From: Neisseria perflava
Lineage (GTDB): Bacteria > Pseudomonadota > Gammaproteobacteria > Burkholderiales > Neisseriaceae
Direction: 5' to 3'
Length of the DNA: 64,000 nt
Assembly (NCBI RefSeq): GCF_002863305.2
Contig: NZ_CP136962.1
Span: 1,798,001 to 1,862,000, forward strand
This document shows, piece by piece, positions 44,340 through 53,888 of this stretch. The notes below the pieces were generated by a model. The model saw nothing but the letters and a program-made list of their open reading frames with translations, was not told where the DNA came from and searched no databases. The stretch's first letter is position 1. Every line of letters starts with the position of its first letter. The translations under genes were made by a program, and so were the position numbers.

Positions 44340-44372
44340 AGGCCGTCTGGAAGAGATATTTTCAGACGGCCT
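44340..44372 (+). terminator. DUS-pair terminator behind galE
   Basis: AGGCCGTCTG (44340-44349) and CAGACGGCCT (44363-44372); the left DUS has GGAA in place of GAA, so the stem is 10 bp. Confidence 0.65.
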
Positions 44373-44402
44373 CTTTATCTGAAAAACACACTTTCTGTCT
44401 GC

Positions 44403-44408
44403 TATAAT
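44403..44408 (+). promoter_or_regulatory. Candidate -10 element of rmlB
   Basis: A perfect TATAAT 34 bases before the rmlB ATG; the -35 region (CTGAAA at 44379-44384, 18-bp spacing) is weak. Confidence 0.5.
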
Positions 44409-44442
44409 CTGTTTATATTATTTTGACTATCCTCTGAAACTT

Positions 44443-45510
44443 ATGAAAAAAATCCTTGTTACCGGCGGCGCGGGCTTTATCGGTTCTGCCGTTGTCCGTC
44501 ATATTATCCAAAACACCCAAGACTCTGTCGTCAATGTCGATAAGCTGACTTATGCCGGCAATTTGGAATCTTTGACTGAGGTAGCAGGCAACCCTCGCTA
44601 TGCTTTTGAGCAAGTGGATATTTGCGACCGCGCCGAACTCGACCGCATATTCGCACAACACCAGCCTGATGCCGTGATGCACTTGGCTGCGGAAAGCCAT
44701 GTCGACCGCTCTATCGATTCGGCAGGCGAGTTTATCCAAACCAATATCGTCGGCACATTCAATCTGCTTGAAGCGGCCCGCGCCTACTGGCAACAAATGC
44801 CGTCTGAAAAGCGCGAAGCCTTCCGCTTCCACCATATTTCTACCGATGAAGTCTATGGCGATTTGCACGGTACGGACGATTTGTTCACCGAAACCACGCC
44901 ATACGCGCCGTCCAGCCCCTACTCTGCTTCTAAAGCGTCCAGCGACCATCTCGTCCGCGCATGGTTGCGTACTTACGGTTTGCCGACCATCGTAACCAAC
45001 TGCTCCAACAACTACGGCCCTTACCATTTCCCGGAAAAACTCATTCCATTGATGATTCTGAACGCGCTCGACGGCAAACCGCTGCCCGTGTACGGCGACG
45101 GTATGCAAATCCGCGACTGGCTGTTTGTCGAAGACCACGCGCGCGCGCTGTATCAGGTTGTTACCGAAGGTGTTGTCGGCGAAACCTACAATATTGGTGG
45201 CCACAATGAAAAAGCCAATATTGAAGTCGTCAAAACCATCTGCGTCCTGCTGGAAGAGCTTGTTCCTGAAAAACCGGCGAGTGTGACTCGTTATGAAGAT
45301 TTGATTACTTTCGTACAAGACCGCCCCGGCCATGACGTACGCTACGCCATCGACGCCGCCAAAATCGGCAGGGAGCTGGGCTGGAAACCGCAGGAAACAT
45401 TCGAATCCGGCATCCGCAAAACAGTGCAATGGTATTTGGACAACAAAACCTGGTGGCAAAACGTACTGAACGGCAGCTACCGTTTAGAGCGTTTAGGCAC
45501 CGGAAAATAA
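44443..45510 (+). CDS. rmlB: dTDP-glucose 4,6-dehydratase
   Basis: 355 residues. NAD-binding [10 protein letters not shown] (residues 8-17), active-site [11 protein letters not shown] (~131-141) with the Asp/Glu pair, YSASKAS (Tyr/Lys ~165-169), and [18 protein letters not shown]. It converts dTDP-glucose to dTDP-4-keto-6-deoxyglucose, the second step toward dTDP-rhamnose. It is followed by rmlA and rmlC, but rmlD is not in the window. Confidence 0.96.
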   Translation: MKKILVTGGAGFIGSAVVRHIIQNTQDSVVNVDKLTYAGNLESLTEVAGNPRYAFEQVDICDRAELDRIFAQHQPDAVMHLAAESHVDRSIDSAGEFIQTNIVGTFNLLEAARAYWQQMPSEKREAFRFHHISTDEVYGDLHGTDDLFTETTPYAPSSPYSASKASSDHLVRAWLRTYGLPTIVTNCSNNYGPYHFPEKLIPLMILNALDGKPLPVYGDGMQIRDWLFVEDHARALYQVVTEGVVGETYNIGGHNEKANIEVVKTICVLLEELVPEKPASVTRYEDLITFVQDRPGHDVRYAIDAAKIGRELGWKPQETFESGIRKTVQWYLDNKTWWQNVLNGSYRLERLGTGK

Positions 45511-45511
45511 G

Positions 45512-45550
45512 TTTTCAGACGGCCTATTCCCATATTAGGCCGTCTGAAAA
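45512..45550. terminator. DUS-pair hairpin between rmlB and rmlA
   Basis: TTTTCAGACGGCCTA (45512-45526) and TAGGCCGTCTGAAAA (45536-45550), perfect 15-bp stem. It may attenuate transcription from rmlB to rmlA. Confidence 0.75.
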
Positions 45551-45583
45551 TCATGCAAACACACACTACTCAGGAGAAAACCC

Positions 45584-46450
45584 ATGAAAGGCATCATCCT
45601 CGCCGGAGGCAGCGGCACACGCCTCTATCCCATCACACGCGGCGTATCCAAACAACTGCTGCCCGTGTACGACAAGCCCATGATTTACTATCCCCTGTCC
45701 GTATTGATGCTGGCAGGAATCCGCGATATTTTGGTAATCACCACGCCCGAAGACAACGCCTCTTTCAAACGCCTGCTCGGCGACGGCAGCGATTTCGGCA
45801 TTTCCATCAGCTATGCCGTGCAACCCAGTCCGGACGGCTTGGCACAGGCATTTATCATCGGCGAAGAATTTATCGGCAACGACAATGTTTGCTTGGTTTT
45901 GGGCGACAATATTTTCTACGGCCAATCGTTTACGCAAACATTGAAACAGGCCGCCGCCAAGACCCACGGCGCAACCGTATTCGGCTATCAAGTCAAAGAC
46001 CCCGAGCGTTTCGGCGTGGTTGAATTTGACGAAAACTTCAACGCCCTGTCTATCGAAGAGAAACCGCAACAGCCCAAATCCGATTGGGCGGTAACCGGCT
46101 TGTACTTCTACGACCAACGCGTCGTCGAGTTCGCCAAACAAATCAAACCGTCCACCCGCGGCGAATTGGAAATTTCCGACCTCAACCAAATGTATTTGGA
46201 AGACGGTTCATTGTCGGTACAACTTTTGGGACGCGGTTTCGCATGGTTGGACACCGGCACCCACGAGAGCCTGCACGAAGCCGCTTCTTTCGTCCAAACC
46301 GTGCAAAACATCCAAGACCTGCAAATCGCCTGCCTGGAAGAAATTGCTTGGCGCAACGGTTGGCTTTCCGATGAAAAACTGGAAGAGCTGGCGCGCCCGA
46401 TGGCGAAAAACCAATACGGCCAATATTTGCTGCGCCTGTTGAAAAAATAA
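45584..46450 (+). CDS. rmlA: Glucose-1-phosphate thymidylyltransferase
   Basis: 288 residues. [20 protein letters not shown] (residues 8-27) is the nucleotide-binding signature, with [11 protein letters not shown], the VLGDNIFYG metal-binding segment and the EKPQQPKS loop. It makes dTDP-glucose from dTTP and glucose-1-phosphate. The order rmlB-rmlA-rmlC matches meningococcal region D. Confidence 0.96.
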   Translation: MKGIILAGGSGTRLYPITRGVSKQLLPVYDKPMIYYPLSVLMLAGIRDILVITTPEDNASFKRLLGDGSDFGISISYAVQPSPDGLAQAFIIGEEFIGNDNVCLVLGDNIFYGQSFTQTLKQAAAKTHGATVFGYQVKDPERFGVVEFDENFNALSIEEKPQQPKSDWAVTGLYFYDQRVVEFAKQIKPSTRGELEISDLNQMYLEDGSLSVQLLGRGFAWLDTGTHESLHEAASFVQTVQNIQDLQIACLEEIAWRNGWLSDEKLEELARPMAKNQYGQYLLRLLKK

Positions 46451-46456
46451 TGTTTG

Positions 46457-46484
46457 AGGCCGTCTGAAACTTTTCAGACGGCCT
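46457..46484. terminator. DUS-pair hairpin between rmlA and rmlC
   Basis: AGGCCGTCTGAAA (46457-46469) and TTTCAGACGGCCT (46472-46484), 13-bp stem, tight loop. The rmlC frame begins just behind it. Confidence 0.75.
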
Positions 46485-46503
46485 TTAGATGAAAGATAAA
46501 ACG

Positions 46504-47043
46504 ATGAACATCATTGATACCGCCATTCCTGACGTAAAACTGCTTGAGCCGCAAGTCTTCGGCGACGCGCGCGGCTTTTTTATGGAAACCTTCCGCGACG
46601 AGTGGTTCAAGACCCAAGTCTGCGACCGCACCTTCGTGCAGGAAAACCATTCCAAATCCAGCAAAGGCGTATTGCGCGGCCTGCACTATCAAACTGAAAA
46701 CACACAAGGCAAACTCGTACGCGTGGTTGTCGGCGAAGTATTCGACGTGGCTGTCGATATGCGTAAAGACTCCCCCACTTTCGGCAAATGGGTAGGCGAA
46801 ATTTTGTCCGCAGAAAACAAACGCCAACTGTGGGTACCCGAAGGTTTCGCTCACGGCTTCTATGTACTGAGCGATGAAGCCGAGTTCGTCTATAAATGCA
46901 CAGACTATTACAACCCAAAAGCCGAACACTCGCTGATTTGGAATGATCCGACCGTCGGCATCGACTGGCCGTTGCAAGGCGAGCCAAACCTGTCGCCTAA
47001 AGACTTGGCAGGCAAAGTATTGGCTGAAGCAGTCATGTTTTAA
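46504..47043 (+). CDS. rmlC: dTDP-4-dehydrorhamnose 3,5-epimerase
   Basis: 179 residues from ATG 46504 (MNIIDTAIPDVKLLEP, the usual RmlC N-terminus); an in-frame ATG at 46489 would add five residues. Cupin fold with FVQENHSKSSKGVLRGLHYQ (catalytic His), RVVVGEVFDVAVDMRKDSPT, WVPEGFAHGFYVLS and YKCTDYYNPKAEHSL. It epimerises the keto sugar from RmlB. With no rmlD here the final product could be made elsewhere in the genome or differ from rhamnose. Confidence 0.95.
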   Translation: MNIIDTAIPDVKLLEPQVFGDARGFFMETFRDEWFKTQVCDRTFVQENHSKSSKGVLRGLHYQTENTQGKLVRVVVGEVFDVAVDMRKDSPTFGKWVGEILSAENKRQLWVPEGFAHGFYVLSDEAEFVYKCTDYYNPKAEHSLIWNDPTVGIDWPLQGEPNLSPKDLAGKVLAEAVMF

Positions 47044-47051
47044 GACTATTC

Positions 47052-47089
47052 AGGCCGTCTGAAAGAATGTTCCTCTTTTCAGACGGCCT
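47052..47089. terminator. DUS-pair terminator behind rmlC
   Basis: AGGCCGTCTGAAA (47052-47064) and TTTCAGACGGCCT (47077-47089), 13-bp stem. It covers a possible ATG at 47067, which argues for the later ctrE start. Confidence 0.75.
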
Positions 47090-47126
47090 ACAATCCATTA
47101 ATAACAATAATCGACGAAAACGCATT

Positions 47127-49181
47127 GTGAAAAACGCCTACATTCCCTCTCGCGGCATTCGCAAAATCCCCCATCTCTCCACCCTATTGCCTGAATTTCA
47201 TATCTGCAAAGATGGAAAAGGAGCAGAGGCTGTTGTTGGCTGGGGTTTGCGCCCGACGACACACAAAGCGCGTGCTTTTGCCGCTAAACACCAGCTTCCC
47301 TTTATTGCTTTGGAAGACGGCTTTTTACGATCATTCGGACTGGGCGTCTCCGGTTATCCGCCCTACTCCATCGTCTATGACGATATCGGTATCTACTACG
47401 ACACCACGCGTCCTTCGCGTTTGGAACAACTGATTCTCGCTGCCGATACTATGTCGTCTGAAACCTTGGCTCAGGCGCGACAGGCGATGGATTTCATCCT
47501 GCAACACCACCTGTCCAAATACAACCACGCGCCCGAACTTTCAGACGATCATCCTTTGCGCTCCCCATCTAAGTCTGAAACCGTCCTCATCATTGACCAA
47601 ACCTTCGGCGATATGGCCATCCAATATGGCGGTGCAGATGCCTCTACGTTTGAACTGATGTTTCAGACGGCCTTGAATGAAAACCTGCAAGCCGATATCT
47701 GGGTAAAAACCCATCCCGATGTTTTGTGCGGCAAAAAACAAGGCTATCTGACCCAACTGGCGCAGCAATACCGCGTCCATCTTTTGGCAGAAGACATCAA
47801 TCCGATTTCTTTGTTGCAAAACGTTGATAAAGTTTATTGCGTTACCTCGCAAATGGGTTTTGAGGCGCTTTTGTGCGGCAAACCACTGATCACCTTCGGC
47901 CTGCCGTGGTATGCCGGATGGGGCGTAAGCGACGACCGCCATCCTAAAATCAGCAGCCTTGCTCAAACCCAACGTCGCACCCCTCGCAACTTACTGCAGC
48001 TCTTCGCCGCAGCCTATATTCAATACAGCCGCTACCTCAACCCCAATACCGACGAAGTAGGCAGCCTCTTTGATGTCATCGACTATCTGGCGACGGTGAA
48101 ACGCAAAAACGACAAATTGCGTGGCGAGTTGTATTGCGTCGGCATGTCTTTGTGGAAACGCGCGGTTGCCAAACCGTTCTTTAACGTACCCTCATGCCGT
48201 CTGAAATTTATCTCCTCCACAAAAAAACTGGCCAGGGTCAAACTGTCCGATGATGCACGCATCCTTGCTTGGGGCAATGGCAAAGAGGCCATCGTCCGTT
48301 TTGCCGAACAACACCACATCCCCCTGCTGCGCATGGAAGACGGCTTTATCCGCTCGGTCGGGCTCGGTTCTAATTTAGTACCGCCGCTGTCGCTCGTTAC
48401 CGACGATATGGGCATTTATTTCAATGCCGAAACCCCGTCCCGTCTTGAACACATCCTGCAAAACCAAAACTTCGACAATCAAGACTTTCAGACGGCCTTG
48501 AAGCTGCAAAAAATGCTGACCGAAAACCGTATCAGCAAATACAACGTCGGCAGCTCAGACTTCACCGCCCCGTTAACCGACAAAACCGTGATCCTCGTTC
48601 CCGGCCAGGTCGAAGATGATGCGTCTATCCGCTACGGTTCGCCCCAAATCTATCGCAATCTGGATCTGCTCCGTACCGTACGCAAACGCAATCCCGATGC
48701 CTATATCATCTACAAACCGCATCCCGATGTAGTCAGCGGTAACCGTATCGGCCATATCTCTCCTGAAGATACGGCACGATATGCCGACCAAACCGCCGAA
48801 CAAGCCGACATCCTGACTTGTCTCCGATACGCAGACGAAGTACATACCATGACTTCGCTGACCGGTTTTGAAGCCTTGTTGCGCGGCAAAAAAGTCAGCT
48901 GCTACGGCCTGCCTTTCTATGCAGGTTGGGGGCTTACCCAAGATCTGCTCCCTATTCCGCGCCGCAGTCGCAGACTTGAACTTTGGCAGCTGATTGCCGG
49001 CACGCTCATCCACTATCCTGACTACATCCACCCCGAAACCCATCAGGCCATCAATGCGGAAACTGCAGCCCAAATCCTGATACGACAAAAAAATATGCAA
49101 AAAAACAACAACGGATTACATCGCGGGTACTTTGCTAAAAAATTAGGTAAAATCAAACAACTATATCGATCTTTTAAATAA
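47127..49181 (+). CDS. ctrE: CtrE (LipA/KpsC-like) capsule Kdo-linker transferase
   Basis: About 684 residues from GTG 47127; a longer frame from ATG 47067 starts inside the DUS hairpin. Two similar halves are visible, each with a block like ALEDGFLRSFGLGVSGYPPYS / RMEDGFIRSVGLGSNLVPPLS followed by a GIY-type segment with PSRLE, HHLSKYN / ENRISKYN, and KTHPDV / KPHPDV with a GFEALL motif. This duplicated architecture is that of KpsC, which builds the beta-Kdo linker on lysophosphatidylglycerol that anchors group-2-type capsules. With ctrF it forms meningococcal region B. Confidence 0.93.
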   Translation: MKNAYIPSRGIRKIPHLSTLLPEFHICKDGKGAEAVVGWGLRPTTHKARAFAAKHQLPFIALEDGFLRSFGLGVSGYPPYSIVYDDIGIYYDTTRPSRLEQLILAADTMSSETLAQARQAMDFILQHHLSKYNHAPELSDDHPLRSPSKSETVLIIDQTFGDMAIQYGGADASTFELMFQTALNENLQADIWVKTHPDVLCGKKQGYLTQLAQQYRVHLLAEDINPISLLQNVDKVYCVTSQMGFEALLCGKPLITFGLPWYAGWGVSDDRHPKISSLAQTQRRTPRNLLQLFAAAYIQYSRYLNPNTDEVGSLFDVIDYLATVKRKNDKLRGELYCVGMSLWKRAVAKPFFNVPSCRLKFISSTKKLARVKLSDDARILAWGNGKEAIVRFAEQHHIPLLRMEDGFIRSVGLGSNLVPPLSLVTDDMGIYFNAETPSRLEHILQNQNFDNQDFQTALKLQKMLTENRISKYNVGSSDFTAPLTDKTVILVPGQVEDDASIRYGSPQIYRNLDLLRTVRKRNPDAYIIYKPHPDVVSGNRIGHISPEDTARYADQTAEQADILTCLRYADEVHTMTSLTGFEALLRGKKVSCYGLPFYAGWGLTQDLLPIPRRSRRLELWQLIAGTLIHYPDYIHPETHQAINAETAAQILIRQKNMQKNNNGLHRGYFAKKLGKIKQLYRSFK

Positions 49182-49317
49182 ATACCATCTAAATTAACAA
49201 TACGTCATGAACTTGCCTCTATTGTGGCATCATTGCTTTTGCATCGTTAATTCTCTTGGCGTATGCTTGAAAGTTCAACCTAAAACTATTACATAAAAAA
49301 CAAAACCACATTGCGAC

Positions 49318-50577
49318 ATGAAACAGACCGTCCTCAAAAACAACCTGCAAAACCTGCTTGAAAGCGCAGAAAATATCCTGCTGCTTCAAGGCCCTGTCGG
49401 CGATTTTTTTCTGCGCCTTGCCAATTGGCTGACTGAAAACGGCAAAACTGTACATAAATTCAACTTTAATGCAGGCGACGACTATTTTTATCCGCCCACT
49501 CAAGCGCATACCGTTGTTTTTAACGACAACTACGATGCCTTTCCTGAATTCTTGCAAGAATACATCGTTCAACATCACATCCAGGCGGTTGTCTGCTTTG
49601 GCGACACACGCCCTTATCACGTCATTGCAAAACGCATTGCAAACGAAAACCAAGCCAGTTTCTGGGCATTTGAAGAAGGCTATTTCCGCCCCTACTACAT
49701 CACCTTAGAAAAAGACGGCGTCAACGCATTTTCCCCGTTGCCGCGCCGTGCCGACTTTTTTTTGGAACAATTCCCCAAGCTGGTCCAGCAAGAATACAAA
49801 GCGCCGACGCCGGTACGCGGCGGGTTTATGCCCATGGCCAAAAATGCCGTCCGTTACTATATCGAATTGTTCCGCAATCCGAACAAGTACCCGAACTACA
49901 TCCACCACCGCGCATCCAATGCCGGCCATTACCTCAAACTGTGGTCGATCTCCATCCTCAAGCGTTTGAACTACTATATTGAAGACATCCAAATCGCCAA
50001 ACGCGTGGAGGCGGGCAAATACGGCAAATTTTTTATTGTTCCCTTGCAGGTATTCAACGACAGCCAAGTCCGCATCCATTGTGACTTTTCCAGCGTCCGC
50101 AGCTTCCTGCTCCATATTTTGGCCTCCTTTGCCGCGCACGCGCCTGCCGATACCAACCTCATCATCAAGCATCATCCGATGGACCGCGGCTTTATCGACT
50201 ACTCGCGCGACATCAAACGCTTTATCAAAAAACACCCCAAACTCAAAGGCCGTATCACTTACGTCCATGATGTCCCCCTGCCCGTTTTCCTGCGCCACGG
50301 CCTCGGCATGGTTACCATCAACAGCACCAGCGGCCTGTCCGGTCTGATTCACAATATGCCAGTTAAGGTTCTCGGCCGTGCCTATTATGATATTCCCGGC
50401 ATTACTGACCAAAATACCTTGGCAGAATTTTGGAATCATCCGACACCGCCTGACAAAGAGCTGTTCCATGCCTACCGAATGTACCACCTCAACGTGACCC
50501 AAATTAACGGTAACTTCTACAGTCAGGTGTTTTTTCCCAACAAAAACACATCCGACTTTTCTACACCGACAACCTGA
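49318..50577 (+). CDS. ctrF: CtrF (LipB/KpsS-like) capsule Kdo-linker transferase
   Basis: 419 residues, normal for LipB. Features: LLLQGPVGDFFLRLANWL near the start (family hallmark G-P-x-[GS]-x-F-F), FNAGDDYFYP, FWAFEEGYFRPYYITLEKDGVNA, IKHHPMDRGF and INSTSGLSGL near the C-terminus. KpsS adds the first Kdo to the lipid anchor of the capsule. A 136-bp spacer separates it from ctrE. It closes the capsule locus at 50.6 kb. Confidence 0.94.
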   Translation: MKQTVLKNNLQNLLESAENILLLQGPVGDFFLRLANWLTENGKTVHKFNFNAGDDYFYPPTQAHTVVFNDNYDAFPEFLQEYIVQHHIQAVVCFGDTRPYHVIAKRIANENQASFWAFEEGYFRPYYITLEKDGVNAFSPLPRRADFFLEQFPKLVQQEYKAPTPVRGGFMPMAKNAVRYYIELFRNPNKYPNYIHHRASNAGHYLKLWSISILKRLNYYIEDIQIAKRVEAGKYGKFFIVPLQVFNDSQVRIHCDFSSVRSFLLHILASFAAHAPADTNLIIKHHPMDRGFIDYSRDIKRFIKKHPKLKGRITYVHDVPLPVFLRHGLGMVTINSTSGLSGLIHNMPVKVLGRAYYDIPGITDQNTLAEFWNHPTPPDKELFHAYRMYHLNVTQINGNFYSQVFFPNKNTSDFSTPTT

Positions 50578-50945
50578 CTTAGCGAAGGAAAAGTTCAGAC
50601 CGTCTGAAAATATTTCAGACGGCCTGAAGCAATCAATACCTTGGCTACTTACATGTAAATAAAACACAAAAACCTGCATTTATCATTAACAATAAATTAC
50701 AAAGACAGTATAATGACCGAGCTGTCATGAGCGCATACCGACTCAAGCTGAGCCTTTTGTAACACACAAAATATGGATGTATCCCTAGGCAAAACAATAT
50801 AACAAGCCAAACATCCTAAAAATAAGCCAGCAAGACAATACACTCTACAAAACTATGCCGAGCAAAATTTTTACAAAGCTCTCAACCGGTATCGCCGCCC
50901 ATATGCCGCAACATCCGTCTTCCACTTTATATCCGCCCGCAAACC
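50578..50945. other. Intergenic region behind ctrF with a strong orphan promoter
   Basis: 368 bp. A short DUS hairpin (CCGTCTGAAA 50600-50609, TTTCAGACGG 50613-50622) ends ctrF. A strong sigma-70 promoter follows at 50686-50714, about 225 bases before the next start codon. A 35-codon frame at 50854-50961 overlaps the next gene and lacks support. No structured RNA family was recognised. Confidence 0.55.
50686..50714 (+). promoter_or_regulatory. Strong predicted sigma-70 promoter
   Basis: TTAACA (50686-50691), exact 17-bp spacer, TATAAT (50709-50714). Transcription would begin near 50721, giving either a long leader for the Sel1 gene or a small RNA. Confidence 0.7.
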
Positions 50946-52352
50946 ATGACCGCTGCTCCTGAAATCCTCTACCGGCAAGCCGCCGCCCTTTTGGAACAAT
51001 CCCATACCGCCCAAGCCCTGCCCCTGTTGCAACAGGCGGCAGAGCAAGGTTATGCGGAAGCTGCTTTCGTATTGGGCAACCATCTGCTGCAAAACGGCCA
51101 ACCGGAGCAGGCACTTTCATGGTTGGAAGCCGCCGCGGCCCAACGCCATCCCAAAGCACTCTTCTCCCTGCTGCAACAACGCGAACACAACGGCACCCCG
51201 ACCGGACAGCTTCTTAACGACTATGCCTGGCTGGGTGAGCAGGGACACTCAGAAGCCCAATTAATCCTCATGCGTTACCACGCGCAACGCAACAATCCAC
51301 AATCACTCTACTGGGCGGAGCTTGCCGCCGCCCGATATGCCGCGCCCGCGTATTACCATCTGGCACGCCATCATCAACGCCAAGGCGACGTTGCGACAGC
51401 CGTCGAACAATACGAAAAAGCGGCCACCCTCGGCGTGACTGCCGCCTGTTGGCAACTCGGTCAAATCTACTTCTACGGCACAGGCATCAGCCCCGACCAC
51501 GCACAAGCCGAACAATACCTCGAACAAGCCGCGCAAGCCGGCCATATCGCCGCACAAACCCTGCTGGCCGACCTTCTTGCTGCCCAACGCCGACCCGAAG
51601 CCTTGGAATGGTATCGCCGTGCCGCCGACAAGGAACAAGCGGAAGCTCAAGCCAAGCTGGCCCAATACGCCCTGACCGGCGAACTTTCCGAACGAGACCC
51701 GTTCCAAGCGGCACGCTACGCCAAAGCCGCCGCCGAGAAAAACCATCCCGAAGCCCTGAAAATCATGGGCGACCTCTACCGCTACGGCCTCGGCATCAAA
51801 GCCGACAACCATGTCGCGCACGATTACTACCACCGTGCCGCCGCGCTGGGTTCTGCCGCCGCCGCACAAAAACTCGTCAGCGATGCCGCGCTGTACCATC
51901 CGCAACAATACGAACAAATCAAAACAGCCGCCCTGCAACAGCAACAAACCGAGACCGCATACCGCTTGGCGGAAGCACAAGCCCGCGCCATCGGCCGTCC
52001 TGCCGACTACAATGCCGCGCGCAAAAATTACATGGAAGCGGCCGAGTTCCATCATAAAAATGCGGCGGCAGCCTTAGGCCGCATCTACCATTACGGCCTC
52101 GGCACGGCGCAAGACCCTCGGGCGGCCGCCCACTGGTACGCCATCGCAGCCGAACAAAACCACCCTTCCGCCCAATACCACCTCGCCTGTTTTTACTATC
52201 ACGGGCAAGGTGTAAGCTGCCATGTTCCGACTGCCTGCTACTGGCTGCAGGCCGCCATCGGCAACGGGCATACCTCGGCCGGGTTATTAACATCCCTCTT
52301 GGAACAATGGCGCCGCGAAGCACATCATGCCATCGGGAAAAAGGCCGTCTGA
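50946..52352 (+). CDS. Sel1-repeat (TPR-like) protein
   Basis: 468 residues, no signal peptide. Sel1-like repeats are spread over most of the length: e.g. AEAAFVLGNHLLQNGQPEQALSWL, AACWQLGQIYFYGTGISPDHAQAEQYLEQAAQAGH, EALKIMGDLYRYGLGIKADNHVAHDYYHRAAALG and AAALGRIYHYGLGTAQDPRAAAHWYAIAAEQNH. Such repeats form protein-binding superhelices in regulatory or assembly roles. It directly follows the capsule locus but nothing links it firmly to capsule work. The last codons (KKAV-TGA) lie within a DUS. No clear ribosome site; ATG 50946 is the first in frame. Confidence 0.85.
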   Translation: MTAAPEILYRQAAALLEQSHTAQALPLLQQAAEQGYAEAAFVLGNHLLQNGQPEQALSWLEAAAAQRHPKALFSLLQQREHNGTPTGQLLNDYAWLGEQGHSEAQLILMRYHAQRNNPQSLYWAELAAARYAAPAYYHLARHHQRQGDVATAVEQYEKAATLGVTAACWQLGQIYFYGTGISPDHAQAEQYLEQAAQAGHIAAQTLLADLLAAQRRPEALEWYRRAADKEQAEAQAKLAQYALTGELSERDPFQAARYAKAAAEKNHPEALKIMGDLYRYGLGIKADNHVAHDYYHRAAALGSAAAAQKLVSDAALYHPQQYEQIKTAALQQQQTETAYRLAEAQARAIGRPADYNAARKNYMEAAEFHHKNAAAALGRIYHYGLGTAQDPRAAAHWYAIAAEQNHPSAQYHLACFYYHGQGVSCHVPTACYWLQAAIGNGHTSAGLLTSLLEQWRREAHHAIGKKAV

Positions 52353-52568
52353 AAAGATTTACACACGCATTTTTTGACAATCTTTAACTATTCCCCTAAT
52401 ATTTGCCAGTTATTTTTCACGGACAAGCCATCGTTTCCATTTCTTTCCGGAAACACCTTGTCCGCGCATCAATACCATAACACTCGGCGGATAACGCCAA
52501 GCGTTGAAACACACTGCATCCGGAAAGAAACGGATACTCGGAAAAACATTTCTAGGAGGTGAAACAAC

Positions 52569-53783
52569 ATGGAATGGGAATTCAACAGTTATTACACACT
52601 GATTGCCGCCACGCTCGTGTTGCTGGTTGGTAAATTTCTGGTTCAAAAAATCAAATTCTTACGAGACTTCAATATTCCCGAGCCGGTCGCCGGCGGTTTG
52701 GTTGCCGCTATCGTCCTGTTCGCCCTGCACGAAGCCTACGGCGTCAGCTTCAAATTTGAAAAACCGCTGCAAGATGCGTTCATGCTCATCTTCTTTACAT
52801 CCATCGGTTTGAGCGCGGACTTCACCCGTTTGAAAGCGGGCGGCCTGCCTTTGGTCATCTTTACCGCCGTGGTGGGTGCATTCATCATCGTCCAAAACTT
52901 CGTCGGTGTCGGCTTGGCAAGCGCATTGGGTCTGGATCCGCTGATCGGCCTGATTACCGGTTCGATTACCCTGACCGGCGGTCACGGTACAGCCGGCGCA
53001 TGGGGTCCTGACTTTGAAAGCAAATTCGGCCTGACCGGCGCAACCGGCTTGGGTATGGCTTCCGCCACCTTCGGCCTGGTATTCGGCGGCCTGATCGGCG
53101 GTCCCGTTGCCCGTCGCCTGATCAACAAAATGGGTCGCAAACCTCTGGAAACAAATAAAAAACCAGTTGACAACGATCAAACCGACGACGTCTTCGAAAA
53201 AGCACAACGTACCCGTCTGATTACGGCTGACTCCGCTGTCGAAACACTCGCGATGTTTGCTGCATGTTTGGCTTTTGCCGAAATCGTCGACGGCTACGAC
53301 AAAGCCTTCTTCGACCTGCCTAAATTCGTATGGTGTCTGTTTGCCGGCGTGGTCATCCGCAATGTCCTGACTGCAACCTTCAAAGTCAATATGTTCGACC
53401 GCGCCATCGACGTATTCGGTAACGCCTCCCTGTCGCTCTTCCTCGCCATGGCTCTTCTGAACCTGAAACTGTGGGAATTGACCGGTCTGGCAGGCCCGGT
53501 AACTATCATCCTGGCCGTACAAACCGTCGTGATGATCCTGTACGCAACCTTCGTTACCTACGTCTTCATGGGCCGCGACTACGACTCCGCCGTCTTGGCA
53601 GCCGGCCACTGCGGTTTCGGTTTGGGTGCCACCCCGACTGCCGTTGCCAACATGCAGTCCATTACCCAAACTTTCGGCCCTTCGCACAAAGCCTTCCTGA
53701 TTGTGCCTATGGTGGGTGCGTTCTTCGTTGACCTGCTCAACGCCGCCATCCTCTCCGGCTTCGTCAGCGTCATCAAAGGCTGA
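52569..53783 (+). CDS. gltS: Sodium/glutamate symporter GltS
   Basis: 404 residues with ten or so membrane helices and two pseudo-symmetric halves. GltS traits: FNIPEPVAGGLVAA near the start, LIGLITGSITLTGGHGTAGAWGP (first re-entrant loop) and GHCGFGLGATPTAVANMQSIT (second). It imports glutamate with sodium. An excellent AGGAGGTGA ribosome site precedes the ATG. Monocistronic, with its own terminator. Confidence 0.96.
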   Translation: MEWEFNSYYTLIAATLVLLVGKFLVQKIKFLRDFNIPEPVAGGLVAAIVLFALHEAYGVSFKFEKPLQDAFMLIFFTSIGLSADFTRLKAGGLPLVIFTAVVGAFIIVQNFVGVGLASALGLDPLIGLITGSITLTGGHGTAGAWGPDFESKFGLTGATGLGMASATFGLVFGGLIGGPVARRLINKMGRKPLETNKKPVDNDQTDDVFEKAQRTRLITADSAVETLAMFAACLAFAEIVDGYDKAFFDLPKFVWCLFAGVVIRNVLTATFKVNMFDRAIDVFGNASLSLFLAMALLNLKLWELTGLAGPVTIILAVQTVVMILYATFVTYVFMGRDYDSAVLAAGHCGFGLGATPTAVANMQSITQTFGPSHKAFLIVPMVGAFFVDLLNAAILSGFVSVIKG

Positions 53784-53797
53784 TACGTCCGACATAG

Positions 53798-53835
53798 AAA
53801 AGCACTTGCCGCATTTACTTGCTGCAAGTGCTTTT
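53798..53835 (+). terminator. Rho-independent terminator of gltS
   Basis: AAAAGCACTTGC (53798-53809) pairs with GCAAGTGCTTTT (53824-53835), 12-bp stem, 14-nt loop, T-tail. It is one of the few non-DUS terminators here. Confidence 0.85.
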
Positions 53836-53888
53836 GCTATGATAGGCACGTCAGGCCGTCTGAAAGGCCGTCACCTTCAGGAGTACAC

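Noticed and set aside
47067..47126. Upstream ATG start for ctrE
   Set aside because: It lies inside the loop of the rmlC DUS terminator and its first residues are translated DUS, so the GTG at 47127 was preferred.
50854..50961. 35-codon frame overlapping the start of the Sel1 gene
   Set aside because: Overlaps a well-supported gene in another frame and has no ribosome site or similarity.
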